NCBI GenBank assembly: GCA_900766265.1
Contig: CAAFUS010000010.1
Span: 186,001 to 250,000, forward strand
Length of the DNA stretch: 64,000 bases
Direction: 5' to 3'
From: Pseudomonadaceae bacterium
GTDB lineage: Bacteria; Pseudomonadota; Gammaproteobacteria; Pseudomonadales; Pseudomonadaceae
Shown: positions 17,406 to 26,225 of the stretch, in pieces
How the letters are laid out: each line of letters opens with the position of its first letter
Position numbering within the stretch: the stretch's first letter is position 1
Program-made: the position numbers and the translations under genes
Notes under the pieces: generated by a model
What the model was told of the DNA's origin: nothing
The model's database searches: none
Seen by the model: the letters and a program-made list of their open reading frames with translations, nothing else

Positions 17406-18439
17406 CGGCGGCCCGGGTCAAGCTCGGCGACCTCTCGGTAGGCTTCGTGCACAGCCTCGGTGCCGCATTGGCGGAGAAAGGCATTGACGCCTTGCCGCTG
17501 CTGGAAAGCTACGGGCTGGACGCGGCACGCCTGGCCGATCCGCGCGCCCAGCTGTCGATTCCCCGCTACATGCGTCTGGGCCATGCGGCCATCCAGCTCG
17601 CCGACGACCCCGCGCTGGGGTTGGAAATGGGTCGCCTGCGCAAGGCGAGCCACCTGGGCCTGGCCGGCATCACCGCGACCCAGGCGCCTACGGTACGCGA
17701 GGCAGCACGCGCGCTGACGCGCTACGAACCGCTGTACGCCTCCAATTACCGCGGCCGTTCCCGCTTCGAGGAAGACAGCCGCGGCGCCTGGCTGCGCTTC
17801 TACTCGATCAGCCCCTACAACGCCTACAACCGCTTCGTGGTCGACACCGTGCTAGCAAGCTGGATCACGCAGCTCAGATCGATCGCCGGCCATGCGCTGA
17901 TGCCTGCGGCGGTGCACATTGAGTTCCCGGAACCCGCCTATGCCCCGCGCTACGAGCCGCTCTTCGGCTCGACGGTGATCTTCGGCGCCGCCGACAACGC
18001 CCTGCGCCTGGACCAGCCCGTCCTGGGGCTGCGCAATTGCGAACATTGTCCCGGCACCTGGCGCCATCTGCTGGAGCTTTGCGAAGCGGAACTTGAGCAG
18101 CGTACCCGTACACGCAGCCTGCGCGAGCGCATCACGCAGCTTCTCGGGCCGTTGCTCAAAGGGCAGGAACCGGACCTGCAGCAGATCGCCCAACGCCTGC
18201 AGACGCCGCCCTGGACGCTGCGCCGGAAGCTCGCCGAGGAAGGCACCAGCTACCGGAGCATCCTCAACGACACCCGGCGCGACCTGGCGATGGCCTACAT
18301 TCGCGATACCGAAGCGGCATTCGGGGAAATCGCCTGGCTGCTGGGTTTCGCCTCGGCCGAGGCGTTCCAGCGTGCGTTCAAGCGCTGGAGCGGGCAGACG
18401 CCGGGCGAGTTCCGTCGCGCGCAGCGGCAGGGGGGATAA
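17402..18439 (+). CDS. AraC-family regulator
   Basis: A 345-residue regulator with an N-terminal arabinose-binding-like effector domain of the type found in OruR/ArgR-like regulators (about 20-210) and a C-terminal double helix-turn-helix (about 240-340) with the second recognition helix in IAWLLGFASAEAFQRAFKRW. It overlaps the nitrilase-like gene by four bases and probably responds to that enzyme's substrate or product. The 21-bp-phased repeats upstream of the operon are the natural candidate target, possibly also controlling fadH. Confidence 0.92.
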   Translation: MTAARVKLGDLSVGFVHSLGAALAEKGIDALPLLESYGLDAARLADPRAQLSIPRYMRLGHAAIQLADDPALGLEMGRLRKASHLGLAGITATQAPTVREAARALTRYEPLYASNYRGRSRFEEDSRGAWLRFYSISPYNAYNRFVVDTVLASWITQLRSIAGHALMPAAVHIEFPEPAYAPRYEPLFGSTVIFGAADNALRLDQPVLGLRNCEHCPGTWRHLLELCEAELEQRTRTRSLRERITQLLGPLLKGQEPDLQQIAQRLQTPPWTLRRKLAEEGTSYRSILNDTRRDLAMAYIRDTEAAFGEIAWLLGFASAEAFQRAFKRWSGQTPGEFRRAQRQGG

Positions 18440-18527
18440 GACGCGCGACGTCCACGGAAGCGGTGGGGCCAGATCACGGGCCGCCATGCCCGCGAGGGGA
18501 CGCGGCTCCTGGATGACGCGAGCCGTA

Positions 18528-18680
18528 TCAGGTCGTCAGCCCGGCAGCCGACATGAACAGGCGGATCACATAAGCCAGCGTCCCGAGGGCCAGCACGCTA
18601 GCCCCCCAGAGCCCTACCAGCCAGGCCATACGCTGCCACAGTGGCTTCTGCTCCTTCGAACCCTTGTCTTCGGGCTTCAT
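18528..18680 (-). CDS. DUF2474-like bd-oxidase accessory peptide
   Basis: A 50-residue peptide read from ATG 18680 to TGA 18528. It starts MKPEDKGSKEQKPLWQRM, then one membrane helix (about 19-40) containing WLVGLWGASVLALGTLAYVI. DUF2474 peptides of this size and layout are encoded directly after cyanide-insensitive oxidase genes and play a part comparable to CydX, a small subunit stabilising the bd complex. It begins 30 bp after the cioB stop on the same strand. Function is inferred from position and topology. Confidence 0.8.
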   Translation of the reverse strand: MKPEDKGSKEQKPLWQRMAWLVGLWGASVLALGTLAYVIRLFMSAAGLTT

Positions 18681-18710
18681 GACCACGGTGAGCCCTCCCC
18701 GGCCTGACGA

Positions 18711-19721
18711 TCAGTGGTGATAGCCATCATCGGCCGTCACCTTGCCGCGGAACACGTAATAGCTCCAAGCGGTATACCCCAGAATGATCGGGATGATGAG
18801 CAGCGCGCCCACCAGGGCGAAGCCCTGACTTTCGGGCGGCGCGGCAGCCTCCCAGATTGTCACCGACGGCGGGATGATGTTCGGCCAGAGGCTGATACCG
18901 AGGCCGCTGTAGCCGAGGAAGATCAGCCCCAGGGTCAGCAGGAACGGTGTGTAGTGCGCCTCGCTGCGAATCGAGCGCAGCAGGAAGAACGTGCACAGCA
19001 GAACCAGCACCGGCACCGGCATGAACAGGAACAGATTCGGCGTGGTGAACCAGCGGTTGGCGATGTCCGGGTGCGTCAGCGGTGTCCAGATACTGACGAT
19101 ACCGATCATCAGCAACACCAGCAGCACCAACGGTTTGCCCAGCTTGCGCATGCGCTCCTGCAGCTCGCCGTCGGTCTTCATGATCAGCCAGGTGCAACCG
19201 AGCAGAGCGTAGGCGAAGATCAGCGCCACACCGCAGAACAGGGAGAATGGTGTGAACCAATCCAGCGCGCCGCCGGCGAAGCGCCGATTTTCCACCGGCA
19301 TGCCGCTGATGAACGCCCCCAGCGCCACGCCCTGGAAGAAGGTCGCGCAGAGCGAGCCACCAATGAAGGACTTGTCCCAGATGTGCCGTTTGAGCTGGGT
19401 GGCCTTGAAGCGCAGCTCGAAGGCCACCCCGCGGAAGATCAACCCCATGAGCATGAAGATGATCGGCAGGTAAAGCGCTGGCAGCACCACCGAATAGGCC
19501 AGCGGAAAGGCGGCGAACAGCCCCGCCCCACCGAGCACCAGCCAGGTTTCGTTGCCGTCCCAGATGGGCGCAGCGGTGTTCATCATCACATCGCGCTTGC
19601 CCTCTTCCTGTACGAACGGGAAAAGAATGCCGATGCCAAGATCGAAGCCGTCCATGACGACGTACATCATCAGGCCGAAGATGATGATGACGGCCCAGAT
19701 TAAGGAAAGATCAACGCCCAT
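18711..19721 (-). CDS. cioB: cyanide-insensitive-type bd oxidase subunit II
   Basis: A 336-residue inner-membrane protein with eight or nine helices, starting MGVDLSLIWAVIII. The conserved GFDLGIG and WDGNETWLVLGGAGLFAAFP motifs identify CydB/CioB. With subunit I it forms a quinol oxidase reducing oxygen to water. ATG 19721 lies one base after the cioA stop (TGA-C-ATG), which excludes the longer open frame. The shorter length and neighbours point to the CIO branch instead of the E. coli CydAB type. Confidence 0.95.
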   Translation of the reverse strand: MGVDLSLIWAVIIIFGLMMYVVMDGFDLGIGILFPFVQEEGKRDVMMNTAAPIWDGNETWLVLGGAGLFAAFPLAYSVVLPALYLPIIFMLMGLIFRGVAFELRFKATQLKRHIWDKSFIGGSLCATFFQGVALGAFISGMPVENRRFAGGALDWFTPFSLFCGVALIFAYALLGCTWLIMKTDGELQERMRKLGKPLVLLVLLMIGIVSIWTPLTHPDIANRWFTTPNLFLFMPVPVLVLLCTFFLLRSIRSEAHYTPFLLTLGLIFLGYSGLGISLWPNIIPPSVTIWEAAAPPESQGFALVGALLIIPIILGYTAWSYYVFRGKVTADDGYHH

Positions 19722-19722
19722 G

Positions 19723-21168
19723 TCAGTTCCTCTCGCCCAGTTCGTCGCCCTTGTTTTCGTGCATGTCCACGTCGGCCGCGGATAGCGGACGCATCGGCGT
19801 ACGTTTTTCGCCCGGCCCGCCTGCGCCTTTTTCCTGGCCTTCGTGCACCACTGGGCCCTTGCGGACCAAACGCATGACGTAGGCGAACCCCACACCGAAT
19901 ACAGCCATGTAGATGATCACGAACATCGCCAGTGTCACGCTCAGTTGGGTCGCGCTATGGGGCGTTACCGCATCGGCGGTACGCATCACGTTGTAGATGA
20001 CCCAGGGTTGCCGCCCGATCTCGGTGGTGAACCAACCTGCCAGGATCGCGATAACACCAGACGGCCCCATCCACATTGCAAACGTGAGGAATGGACGCGA
20101 GGTAAACAGCTTACCGCGCAGGCGCAGGATCAAGCTCCACAAGCCACACAGGATCATCAGCAGCCCTATCGCCACCATGATTCGGAAGGTCCAGAACACG
20201 ATGGTGGAGTTGGGTCGGTCTTCAGGCGCGAATTCCTTGAGCGCCGGCACCTGCTCGGTGAGGCTGTGCTGGAGGATCAGGCTGCCCAAGTAGGGAATCT
20301 CCACCTTGAATCGGGTTTCTTCCCGTTCCATGTCCGGCCAACCGAACAGGATCAGCGGAGTCGCTTCACCCGGCGTGTTTTCCCAGTGGCCTTCCATCGC
20401 AGCGATCTTCGCCGGCTGGTGCTCGAGGGTGTTCAGGCCATGGAAGTCGCCGATAACGGCCTGGATCGGTGCGACGATCAGGGCCATCCACATTGCCATC
20501 GACAGCATCTTGCGCACAGGCGGCGTGTTGCGCCCACGCAACAGGTGCCAGGCCGCCGCAGCGCCAACGAAGAAGGCCGTCGCCAGGTAGGCCGCGGTTG
20601 CCATGTGCAAGAGCCGGTAGGGGAACGACGGGTTGAAGACGATGGCGAACCAATCGACCGGAACCACCACGTCATTGATGATCTCGTAACCTTGCGGGGT
20701 GTGCATCCAGCTGTTCGAGGACAGGATCCAGAACGTGGAAATCAGCGTGCCGATCGCCACCATCAAGGTGGAGAAAAAGTGCAGCCCAGGGCCGACCCGG
20801 TTCCAGCCGAAGAGCATCACGCCGAGAAAGCCCGCCTCGAGGAAGAAGGCCGTGAGCACCTCATAGGCCAGCAGCGGCCCGGTCACGCTCCCGGCGAACT
20901 CCGAGAAGCCGCTCCAGTTCGTCCCGAACTGATACGCCATGACGATGCCGGAGACCACGCCCATCCCGAAATTGACCGCGAAGATCTTCAACCAATAATG
21001 GTAGAGATCGCGATAAACCTCCTGCTTGGTCTTCAGCCACAGCCCTTCGAGCACCGCGAGGAAGCTGGCAAGACCGATGGTGATGGCAGGAAAGATGATG
21101 TGGAACGAGATGGTGAACGCGAACTGTATTCGCGCGAGGTCTAATGCCTCCAAACCGAACATGGACAT
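19723..21168 (-). CDS. cioA: cyanide-insensitive-type bd oxidase subunit I
   Basis: A 481-residue subunit I, starting MSMFGLEALDLARIQFAF. Haem-ligand histidine sits in FTISFHIIFPAI, the GWNRVGP and SSNSWMHTPQG motifs are present, and the loop after GFHGLNT-like residues is short (the 'short Q-loop' of CIO enzymes; E. coli CydA is about 520 residues). It oxidises ubiquinol and supports respiration when haem-copper oxidases are inhibited. It heads a three-gene unit with cioB and the DUF2474 peptide. AGAGGG precedes the start. Confidence 0.95.
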   Translation of the reverse strand: MSMFGLEALDLARIQFAFTISFHIIFPAITIGLASFLAVLEGLWLKTKQEVYRDLYHYWLKIFAVNFGMGVVSGIVMAYQFGTNWSGFSEFAGSVTGPLLAYEVLTAFFLEAGFLGVMLFGWNRVGPGLHFFSTLMVAIGTLISTFWILSSNSWMHTPQGYEIINDVVVPVDWFAIVFNPSFPYRLLHMATAAYLATAFFVGAAAAWHLLRGRNTPPVRKMLSMAMWMALIVAPIQAVIGDFHGLNTLEHQPAKIAAMEGHWENTPGEATPLILFGWPDMEREETRFKVEIPYLGSLILQHSLTEQVPALKEFAPEDRPNSTIVFWTFRIMVAIGLLMILCGLWSLILRLRGKLFTSRPFLTFAMWMGPSGVIAILAGWFTTEIGRQPWVIYNVMRTADAVTPHSATQLSVTLAMFVIIYMAVFGVGFAYVMRLVRKGPVVHEGQEKGAGGPGEKRTPMRPLSAADVDMHENKGDELGERN

Positions 21169-21380
21169 GCCCTCTATTTATAACCGCTACGCAAGGTATG
21201 CAGTGCACGCTGCAATTAGGGACAACAGGAAAACAGAAAGGGTGCACCGGTAGAAGCGCAAACAGCGTTTGTACCCTGGGGCCTAGTGTCACAGGCCCGC
21301 CGTTTGCCCGCTTGAACGAACCCCGCCAAGGAACGGTCGGACCACTCAAGCCATTGCTGCCAACGGAACGCGTCATCGCC

Positions 21381-22100
21381 ATGATCCTTTCGCTGCTCGC
21401 CGCCCTGGTGCTGGCGGCGGTCCATTTCCTCACTGGCCGACTGCAGGTGCTCGACGACCTCAGGCGCAGACGCTGGCTTTCGGCTGCCGGTGGCGTATCG
21501 GTCGCCTACGTTTTCATCCATCTGCTTCCCCTGCTGGCGGCCGGCCAGGACGTGATGAGCAACGCCGAATTCGACATGCTTGATTATCTGGAGCACCACG
21601 CCTACCTGCTGGCGCTTGCCGGGTTGATGTGCTTCTACGGGCTGGAGTGCATGATCCAAAGGCACCGCAACCGACTTCCCGATCAGGCTGAATCCCATGC
21701 AGGCCTGTTCTGGCTGCACATCGCCTCCTTCGCCGGCTACAACGCGCTGATCGGCTACATCCTCGTGCATCGCGAATCCCCGGCAGCCCTGGAGCTCGTG
21801 TGGTTCACCGTCGCCATGGGGCTTCACCTGCTGGTCAACGATTTCGCCCTGCAGAGCGCCCACAACCGGCTCTACCGACGCTGCGGTCGCTGGGTACTGG
21901 CCGCTGCCGTACTGGTCGGCTGGGCGCTGGGCACCGCCACCGAGGTTTCGGAACTCGCGGTCGCCGCCCTGGCCGCGTTCGTAGCCGGTGGCATCATCCT
22001 TAACGTGCTCAAGGAAGAGCTGCCGGAAGAGAACAACGGCCACGTCGGCGCCTTCATCGGTGGCGCTGCCGCTTACGCGATCGTGCTGCTGGTGGTCTGA
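21381..22100 (+). CDS. seven-helix membrane protein, ZIP-like hints
   Basis: A 239-residue protein with about seven hydrophobic helices and start MILSLLAALVLAAVHFLTG. Polar residues inside helices (FIHLLPLLAAG, LEHHAYLLAL) and a late NVLKEELPEENNG recall metal-site positions of ZIP transporters, but the typical HNxPEG and HEIPEE motifs are not intact, so I leave it unnamed. It diverges from cioA, with 212 bp between the starts. Earlier in-frame starts would enter the cioA promoter and are not hydrophobic. Confidence 0.72.
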   Translation: MILSLLAALVLAAVHFLTGRLQVLDDLRRRRWLSAAGGVSVAYVFIHLLPLLAAGQDVMSNAEFDMLDYLEHHAYLLALAGLMCFYGLECMIQRHRNRLPDQAESHAGLFWLHIASFAGYNALIGYILVHRESPAALELVWFTVAMGLHLLVNDFALQSAHNRLYRRCGRWVLAAAVLVGWALGTATEVSELAVAALAAFVAGGIILNVLKEELPEENNGHVGAFIGGAAAYAIVLLVV

Positions 22101-22103
22101 GGC

Positions 22104-22120
22104 GCCCGGTGCGGCCGGGC
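22104..22120. terminator. short hairpin between convergent genes
   Basis: GCCCGG and CCGGGC arms around TGCGG lie between the membrane-protein stop and the SDR stop. There is no U-tract, so termination is uncertain. Confidence 0.3.
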
Positions 22121-22131
22121 ACCTTGCAGGT

Positions 22132-22989
22132 TCAAAGGATCGGTTTGCCGCCGGTAACGGCGATGCGCGCACCGCTGATGTAGCTGCCTTCGTCCGATGC
22201 CAACATCACGTAGACCGGTGCGAGCTCCACGGGTTGTCCCGGCCGTCCCAGCGGGACGTTGCCGCCGAACTCTGAGACTTCCTCTGGCGGCATCGTCGAG
22301 GGGATTAGCGGCGTCCAGATCGGCCCCGGCGCTACGCTGTTTACCCGGATGCCCTTCTCACCCAGCAGCTGTGCAAGCCCGGCGGAGAAGTTGGCGATCG
22401 CGCCCTTGGTGGTCGCATAGGGCAGCAGGGTTGGCTTGGGCATGTCGGAGTTGACCGACGAGGTGTTGATGATCGAACTGCCCGCGCGCATGTGCGGCAG
22501 CGCCGCCTGGCAGATCCTGAACATCGCGGTGATGTTGATATCGAAGGTGCGCAGCCACTCCTCGTCAGTGATTTCCTCGAAAGTGGGATGGCTCATCTGA
22601 AAGGCTGCGTTATTGACCAGGATGTCGATCCGGCCGAATGCCTCCACGGTCTTGTTGACCAGGTCGAGACAAACCTGGCGCTGGGCGATATCCCCGGGCA
22701 ACAGCAGCACCTTGCGCCCGGCCTCTTCCACCCAGCGCGCGGTCTCCTTGGCGTCCTCATGCTCGTCCAGATAGCCGATCGCGACGTCGGCGCCTTCCCG
22801 TGCATAGGCGATGGCCACGGCACGACCGATACCGCTGTCGCCGCCGGTAATCAGCGCGACCTTACCGGCAAGGCGGCCACTGCCCTTGTAGCTCTGCTCG
22901 CCGCAGTCGGGGGTCGGATCCATCTTCTGTTGCGAACCGGGGACGGCCTGGGGTTGTTCGGGAAAGGGTGGGCGTGGGTAATCGGTCAT
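22132..22989 (-). CDS. SDR oxidoreductase (YghA-like)
   Basis: A 285-residue short-chain dehydrogenase of the long-N-terminus YghA/general-stress type: a proline-rich leader with YPRPPFPEQ, then the cofactor site ALITGGDSGIGRAVA, LVNNAAF, and the catalytic region with INTSSVN and PYATTKGAIANF (Tyr-x3-Lys). These enzymes reduce carbonyl substrates with NAD(P)H; the substrate is unknown. ATG 22989 has GGAGG five bases upstream and is preferred to a start seven codons earlier. Confidence 0.9.
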   Translation of the reverse strand: MTDYPRPPFPEQPQAVPGSQQKMDPTPDCGEQSYKGSGRLAGKVALITGGDSGIGRAVAIAYAREGADVAIGYLDEHEDAKETARWVEEAGRKVLLLPGDIAQRQVCLDLVNKTVEAFGRIDILVNNAAFQMSHPTFEEITDEEWLRTFDINITAMFRICQAALPHMRAGSSIINTSSVNSDMPKPTLLPYATTKGAIANFSAGLAQLLGEKGIRVNSVAPGPIWTPLIPSTMPPEEVSEFGGNVPLGRPGQPVELAPVYVMLASDEGSYISGARIAVTGGKPIL

Positions 22990-23205
22990 GGGGTCCTCCG
23001 TAATAAACGGGTACATGGCTTATCTGGTTTCCATGCGTAGCGGTGCTACGACGGGCTTCCCAATGTCCGACCGGGCAGCTTTCGCAGCGGTTCAGCCCGG
23101 CCGTCAGGCAGACCGGTCTCCTCGCCGAGCGGCACGTAAGCGCTGCCCAGGCGATCGCCGTCTAAACTGCCATGGGCCCGTATCGCACTGCACCCAGGAG
23201 CCTCC

Positions 23206-24189
23206 ATGCGCATCACCCTGTTCAGCAGCAAGCCCTACGACCGCGCCAGTTTCGTCATGGCCAACCAACGGCAAGGTTACGATCTGCACTTTCTCGAACC
23301 GCGCCTGGACGCCGAGACCGCGACTCTGGCCGAGGGTGTCGAGGTCGTCTGCGCCTTCGTCAACGACGACCTCAGCGCTCCGGTGCTCGATCGGCTGCAC
23401 CTGGGCGGAACCCGCCTGATCGCCTTGCGCTCGGCCGGCTACAACCACGTCGACCTAGTTGCCGCACACCGCCTGGGGTTGCCGGTGGTGCGGGTACCCG
23501 CCTATTCGCCCCATGCGGTTGCCGAACATACGGTCGCACTGATGCTGGCGCTCAATCGCCGCCTGCCACGCGCCTACAACCGCACCCGTGAAGGTGACTT
23601 CTCCCTGCACGGGCTCACGGGTTTCGACGTCTGTGGCAAGCATGTGGGCGTAGTCGGCGGCGGCCAGATCGGCATCGTCTTCGCCCGGATCATGCTCGGC
23701 TTCGGCTGCAAGGTTCAGGTGTACGATCCACAACCCAGCGATGAACTGCGGTCGCTCGACGTCGAATGCTGCGAGCTGGACCGCCTGCTTGCCGAGAACG
23801 ACATCATCAGCCTTCACTGCCCGCTCACACCCGACACCCATCACCTGATCAACCGCACCACCCTCGCGAAGATGAAGCCCGGCGTGATGCTGATCAACAC
23901 CGGGCGCGGCGCGCTGATCGACACCCCGGCGCTGATCGAGGCGCTCAAGAGCGGTCAGCTCGGTCACCTGGCGTTGGACGTCTACGAGGAAGAGGCAGGA
24001 CTGTTTTTTGAAGACCATTCCGAACGCCCCCTGCAGGACGATGTACTGGCCCGCCTGCTGACCTTTCCCAACGTCATCGTCACCGCGCATCAGGCGTTCC
24101 TCACCCAGGAGGCGCTCGCCGCCATCGCTTCGACTACCCTGCGCAACGTGGCCGCCTGGCAGGCAGGCGCCCCAACCAACCTGGTGTAG
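23206..24189 (+). CDS. ldhA: D-lactate dehydrogenase (2-hydroxyacid dehydrogenase family)
   Basis: A 327-residue D-2-hydroxyacid dehydrogenase. It shows the NAD-binding VGVVGGGQIG, the catalytic Arg in LIALRSAGYNHVD, Glu and His in LALDVYEEEAGLF and VTAHQAFLT, and the DHSERPLQDD segment typical of fermentative LdhA. It interconverts pyruvate and D-lactate, useful under low oxygen; the nearby bd oxidase fits that setting but this is inference. AGGAG lies upstream of the ATG. Confidence 0.9.
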   Translation: MRITLFSSKPYDRASFVMANQRQGYDLHFLEPRLDAETATLAEGVEVVCAFVNDDLSAPVLDRLHLGGTRLIALRSAGYNHVDLVAAHRLGLPVVRVPAYSPHAVAEHTVALMLALNRRLPRAYNRTREGDFSLHGLTGFDVCGKHVGVVGGGQIGIVFARIMLGFGCKVQVYDPQPSDELRSLDVECCELDRLLAENDIISLHCPLTPDTHHLINRTTLAKMKPGVMLINTGRGALIDTPALIEALKSGQLGHLALDVYEEEAGLFFEDHSERPLQDDVLARLLTFPNVIVTAHQAFLTQEALAAIASTTLRNVAAWQAGAPTNLV

Positions 24190-24257
24190 CGGTCGGCCCG
24201 CCCTGCCGGGATGAGGTGTATCAGGTGAAGCAAGGCGCAGTTTGCTAGGATGGCGCG

Positions 24258-24935
24258 ATGATTGCCTTCCCCAACGCACCGGAAGAGCCCGCGCACGATG
24301 CGGGCCTGGCCGGCACCTCACGCGCCGCGCGCACGCCCCAACAGGCGCGCGGCCAGCAGCGCGTCGACGCCATTCTCGATGCCTGTGGCCGGCTGCTGTG
24401 CGCCCAGGGCGAAGCCGCACTGACCATGCACGGCCTTGCCCGCGAGGCCCGCACATCCATCGGCTCGCTCTATCACTTCTTCCCGGACAAGCAGAGCGTG
24501 CTCAAGGCACTGGGCGATCGCCACCTGAGCGTGGTCCGCGCGATCTTCGAGCGCATCGAGCCGATCTCCAATGACGAATGGGTCGGCTTCAGCTCGGCGC
24601 AGCTGGTCCGCCAGTTGCTATGCCCGTTCTTGGACTATTTCGTTGGGCATCCGGATTTCCTGCACCTGACGCACGCCGCCCCGGATACCGATCACCAGGA
24701 ACTGAAGGCACGGATGCTGGGGCTGATGCAGCGGGTGATAGCCGTGCGCCTGCCCGATGCCAGCGAACTGGCCCGACAGGCCTACGCCGCGACCCTGTTC
24801 AGCCTGCCGCTCGGGATGATCAAGGAGATGTTGCTGGAAACTGACGAAGCGCTGCGCGAGCCTATCCTGACCGGCGAGATGCCACGCGCGTTGCAGGCCT
24901 ACCTTGAGGCGATCGAAGCCGCGAACGGCTGCTAG
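24258..24935 (+). CDS. TetR-family regulator
   Basis: A 225-residue protein with an N-terminal helix-turn-helix (about 30-80: RVDAILDACGRLLCAQG, then ARTSIGSLYHFFPDKQSVL, the TetR recognition pattern) and a helical ligand domain behind it. The target genes and inducer are unknown. It stands 68 bp after ldhA in the same direction and could share its transcript. The leftward tRNA transcript ends just beyond it at a hairpin. Confidence 0.92.
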   Translation: MIAFPNAPEEPAHDAGLAGTSRAARTPQQARGQQRVDAILDACGRLLCAQGEAALTMHGLAREARTSIGSLYHFFPDKQSVLKALGDRHLSVVRAIFERIEPISNDEWVGFSSAQLVRQLLCPFLDYFVGHPDFLHLTHAAPDTDHQELKARMLGLMQRVIAVRLPDASELARQAYAATLFSLPLGMIKEMLLETDEALREPILTGEMPRALQAYLEAIEAANGC

Positions 24936-25023
24936 CCGAGCGACCACAGGAAGCGATCGGGGCGGCAGATACCGTCCTTCGCTATGCCCCAGCACGCCGG
25001 ACGCCCTTTTTTGCGGGCACAAA

Positions 25024-25046
25024 AAAAGCTGCTCGAGGCAGCTTTT
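25024..25046. terminator. bidirectional intrinsic terminator
   Basis: A nine-base-pair hairpin AAAAGCTGC/GCAGCTTTT with TCGAG loop. Leftward transcripts from the two tRNA genes read seven U residues after it; rightward ones from the TetR gene read four. Confidence 0.85.
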
Positions 25047-25084
25047 CTTGTGTCCTCCCGATTCTTGCGAAGGGAGGAGATGTA

Positions 25085-25161
25085 TGGCGCAGCGGACGGG
25101 ACTCGAACCCGCGACCCCCGGCGTGACAGGCCGGTATTCTAACCGACTGAACTACCGCTGC
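25085..25161 (-). tRNA. tRNA-Asp (GTC)
   Basis: Seventy-seven bases on the minus strand including encoded CCA. Acceptor arms GCAGCGG/CCGCTGC pair fully, the anticodon loop reads CTGTCAC with GTC, and the T-arm contains GGTTCGAGTCC. It is the second gene of a Val-Asp tRNA transcript. Confidence 0.97.
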
Positions 25162-25196
25162 GCGTCGGTTGGACTTTCGTCCGAATTCACAAGGGT

Positions 25197-25272
25197 TGGT
25201 GGCTGATGACGGGATCGAACCGCCGACCCCCTGCGTGTGATGCAGGTGCTCTCCCAGCTGAGCTAATCAGCC
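25197..25272 (-). tRNA. tRNA-Val (CAC)
   Basis: Seventy-six bases on the minus strand with encoded CCA. Acceptor GGCTGAT/ATCAGCC, D-arm AGCTCAGCTGGGAGAGC, anticodon stem CCTGC/GCAGG around loop ATCACAC, giving anticodon CAC (reads GUG), and T-arm GGTTCGATCC. It is 35 bp upstream of tRNA-Asp and shares its promoter. Confidence 0.93.
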
Positions 25273-25292
25273 GATCGCCTTGCGAGGCGCGC

Positions 25293-25321
25293 AATTTACT
25301 GACGTGGCTGAGGCAAGTCAA
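25293..25321 (-). promoter_or_regulatory. sigma-70 promoter of the tRNA-Val/tRNA-Asp operon
   Basis: Read on the minus strand: TTGACT (25321-25316), 17-base spacer, TAAATT (25298-25293), 21 bases before the tRNA-Val 5' end. The remainder of 25273-25556 holds no gene; a weak rightward candidate TATGAT at 25512-25517 precedes gspC. Confidence 0.75.
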
Positions 25322-25556
25322 TAAGAAATATGAAGTTTTTTACTGGAGCCCACCGTTCGCCGGAAAACTCCCGTTTTCTGCAGCCTGCCGGCAACTAAAT
25401 TCCCAACAGGCGGTCACCTGTCCGCCGCAGCCGATTCGGTCATCGCGGAACCCTCCTCGCCGCCGCGTGTCACTCACCCATGCGGGTTGCGGCGTCACAG
25501 ATTTATGCTGATATGATCGTGAACGACATCACGGACATAACTACAAGCACCACGGA

Positions 25557-26222
25557 GTGTCTCGTTTGCCTGCTCCAGGTATCCTGAAAAAGTACCGTCA
25601 TCGCCTCCCGGTGGTTGCCGCCGCAGCCCTTGTCGCCCTGTTCGCCCTTTATCTCGCCTGGCAGATCAATGACTGGATCCAGTTGCAGCGCGCCCCGGTC
25701 ACCGGACAGCAAGGGCAGGCCGCAACGGTCGCGACCGCGCCGGACCTGCGCCGCATGGAAGCACTGTTCGGACCACCCCCCGCGGTCGCGACGAGCTCCG
25801 TCTCCAGCGAACAGCTCGGGCTGACCTTGCTTGGTAGCTTCGTCCACCGCGACCCGCAGCGCTCCACCGCCATCATCCAGCGCGAGGGCAGCCCGCCACA
25901 GCTGTTCCAGTCCGGAGCCGAGGTGGCGTCCGGCATTCGCCTGCAACAGGTCTATCCTGATCGAGTCGAGGTCCTGCGCGACGGCCAGCTGCAATCGCTG
26001 ACCTTCCCCCGCGTGCGCACCTCCACTTACGTACCCGAGCCTATCCCCGAGCTCGAATACCCCGACTATGGCGCCGAACAGCCTGGCGCGGCGCTGGAGC
26101 CCCAGGAACCGGATGCAGCGCTGCTTCAGCAGCAGATGGAGGCCCTGCGCCAGCAAATGGAAGATACCGTAAACCAGGCCGACAACAGCCCTCCCGCCGA
26201 ACAGACCATGGAAAACAACTGA
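25557..26222 (+). CDS. gspC: type II secretion protein GspC (XcpP-like)
   Basis: About 220 residues: short cytoplasmic tail, one membrane helix (about 18-36, VVAAAALVALFALYLAW), then the periplasmic HR domain (about 85-155, LTLLGSFVHRDPQRSTAII and LQQVYPDRVEVLRDG). The C-terminus is coiled-coil-like (LLQQQMEALRQQMED) in place of the PDZ domain, as in XcpP. GspC links the inner-membrane platform to the secretin GspD encoded next. The GTG at 25557 has almost no spacing to a ribosome site; an in-frame TTG at 25566 has GGAG eight bases upstream and may be the true start. No other gsp gene adjoins it. Confidence 0.92.
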   Translation: MSRLPAPGILKKYRHRLPVVAAAALVALFALYLAWQINDWIQLQRAPVTGQQGQAATVATAPDLRRMEALFGPPPAVATSSVSSEQLGLTLLGSFVHRDPQRSTAIIQREGSPPQLFQSGAEVASGIRLQQVYPDRVEVLRDGQLQSLTFPRVRTSTYVPEPIPELEYPDYGAEQPGAALEPQEPDAALLQQQMEALRQQMEDTVNQADNSPPAEQTMENN

Positions 26223-26225
26223 ACG

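Noticed and set aside
25206..25511. A 101-codon frame after the tRNAs
   Set aside because: Its first part is the tRNA-Val gene read in antisense, and the remainder has no coding character.
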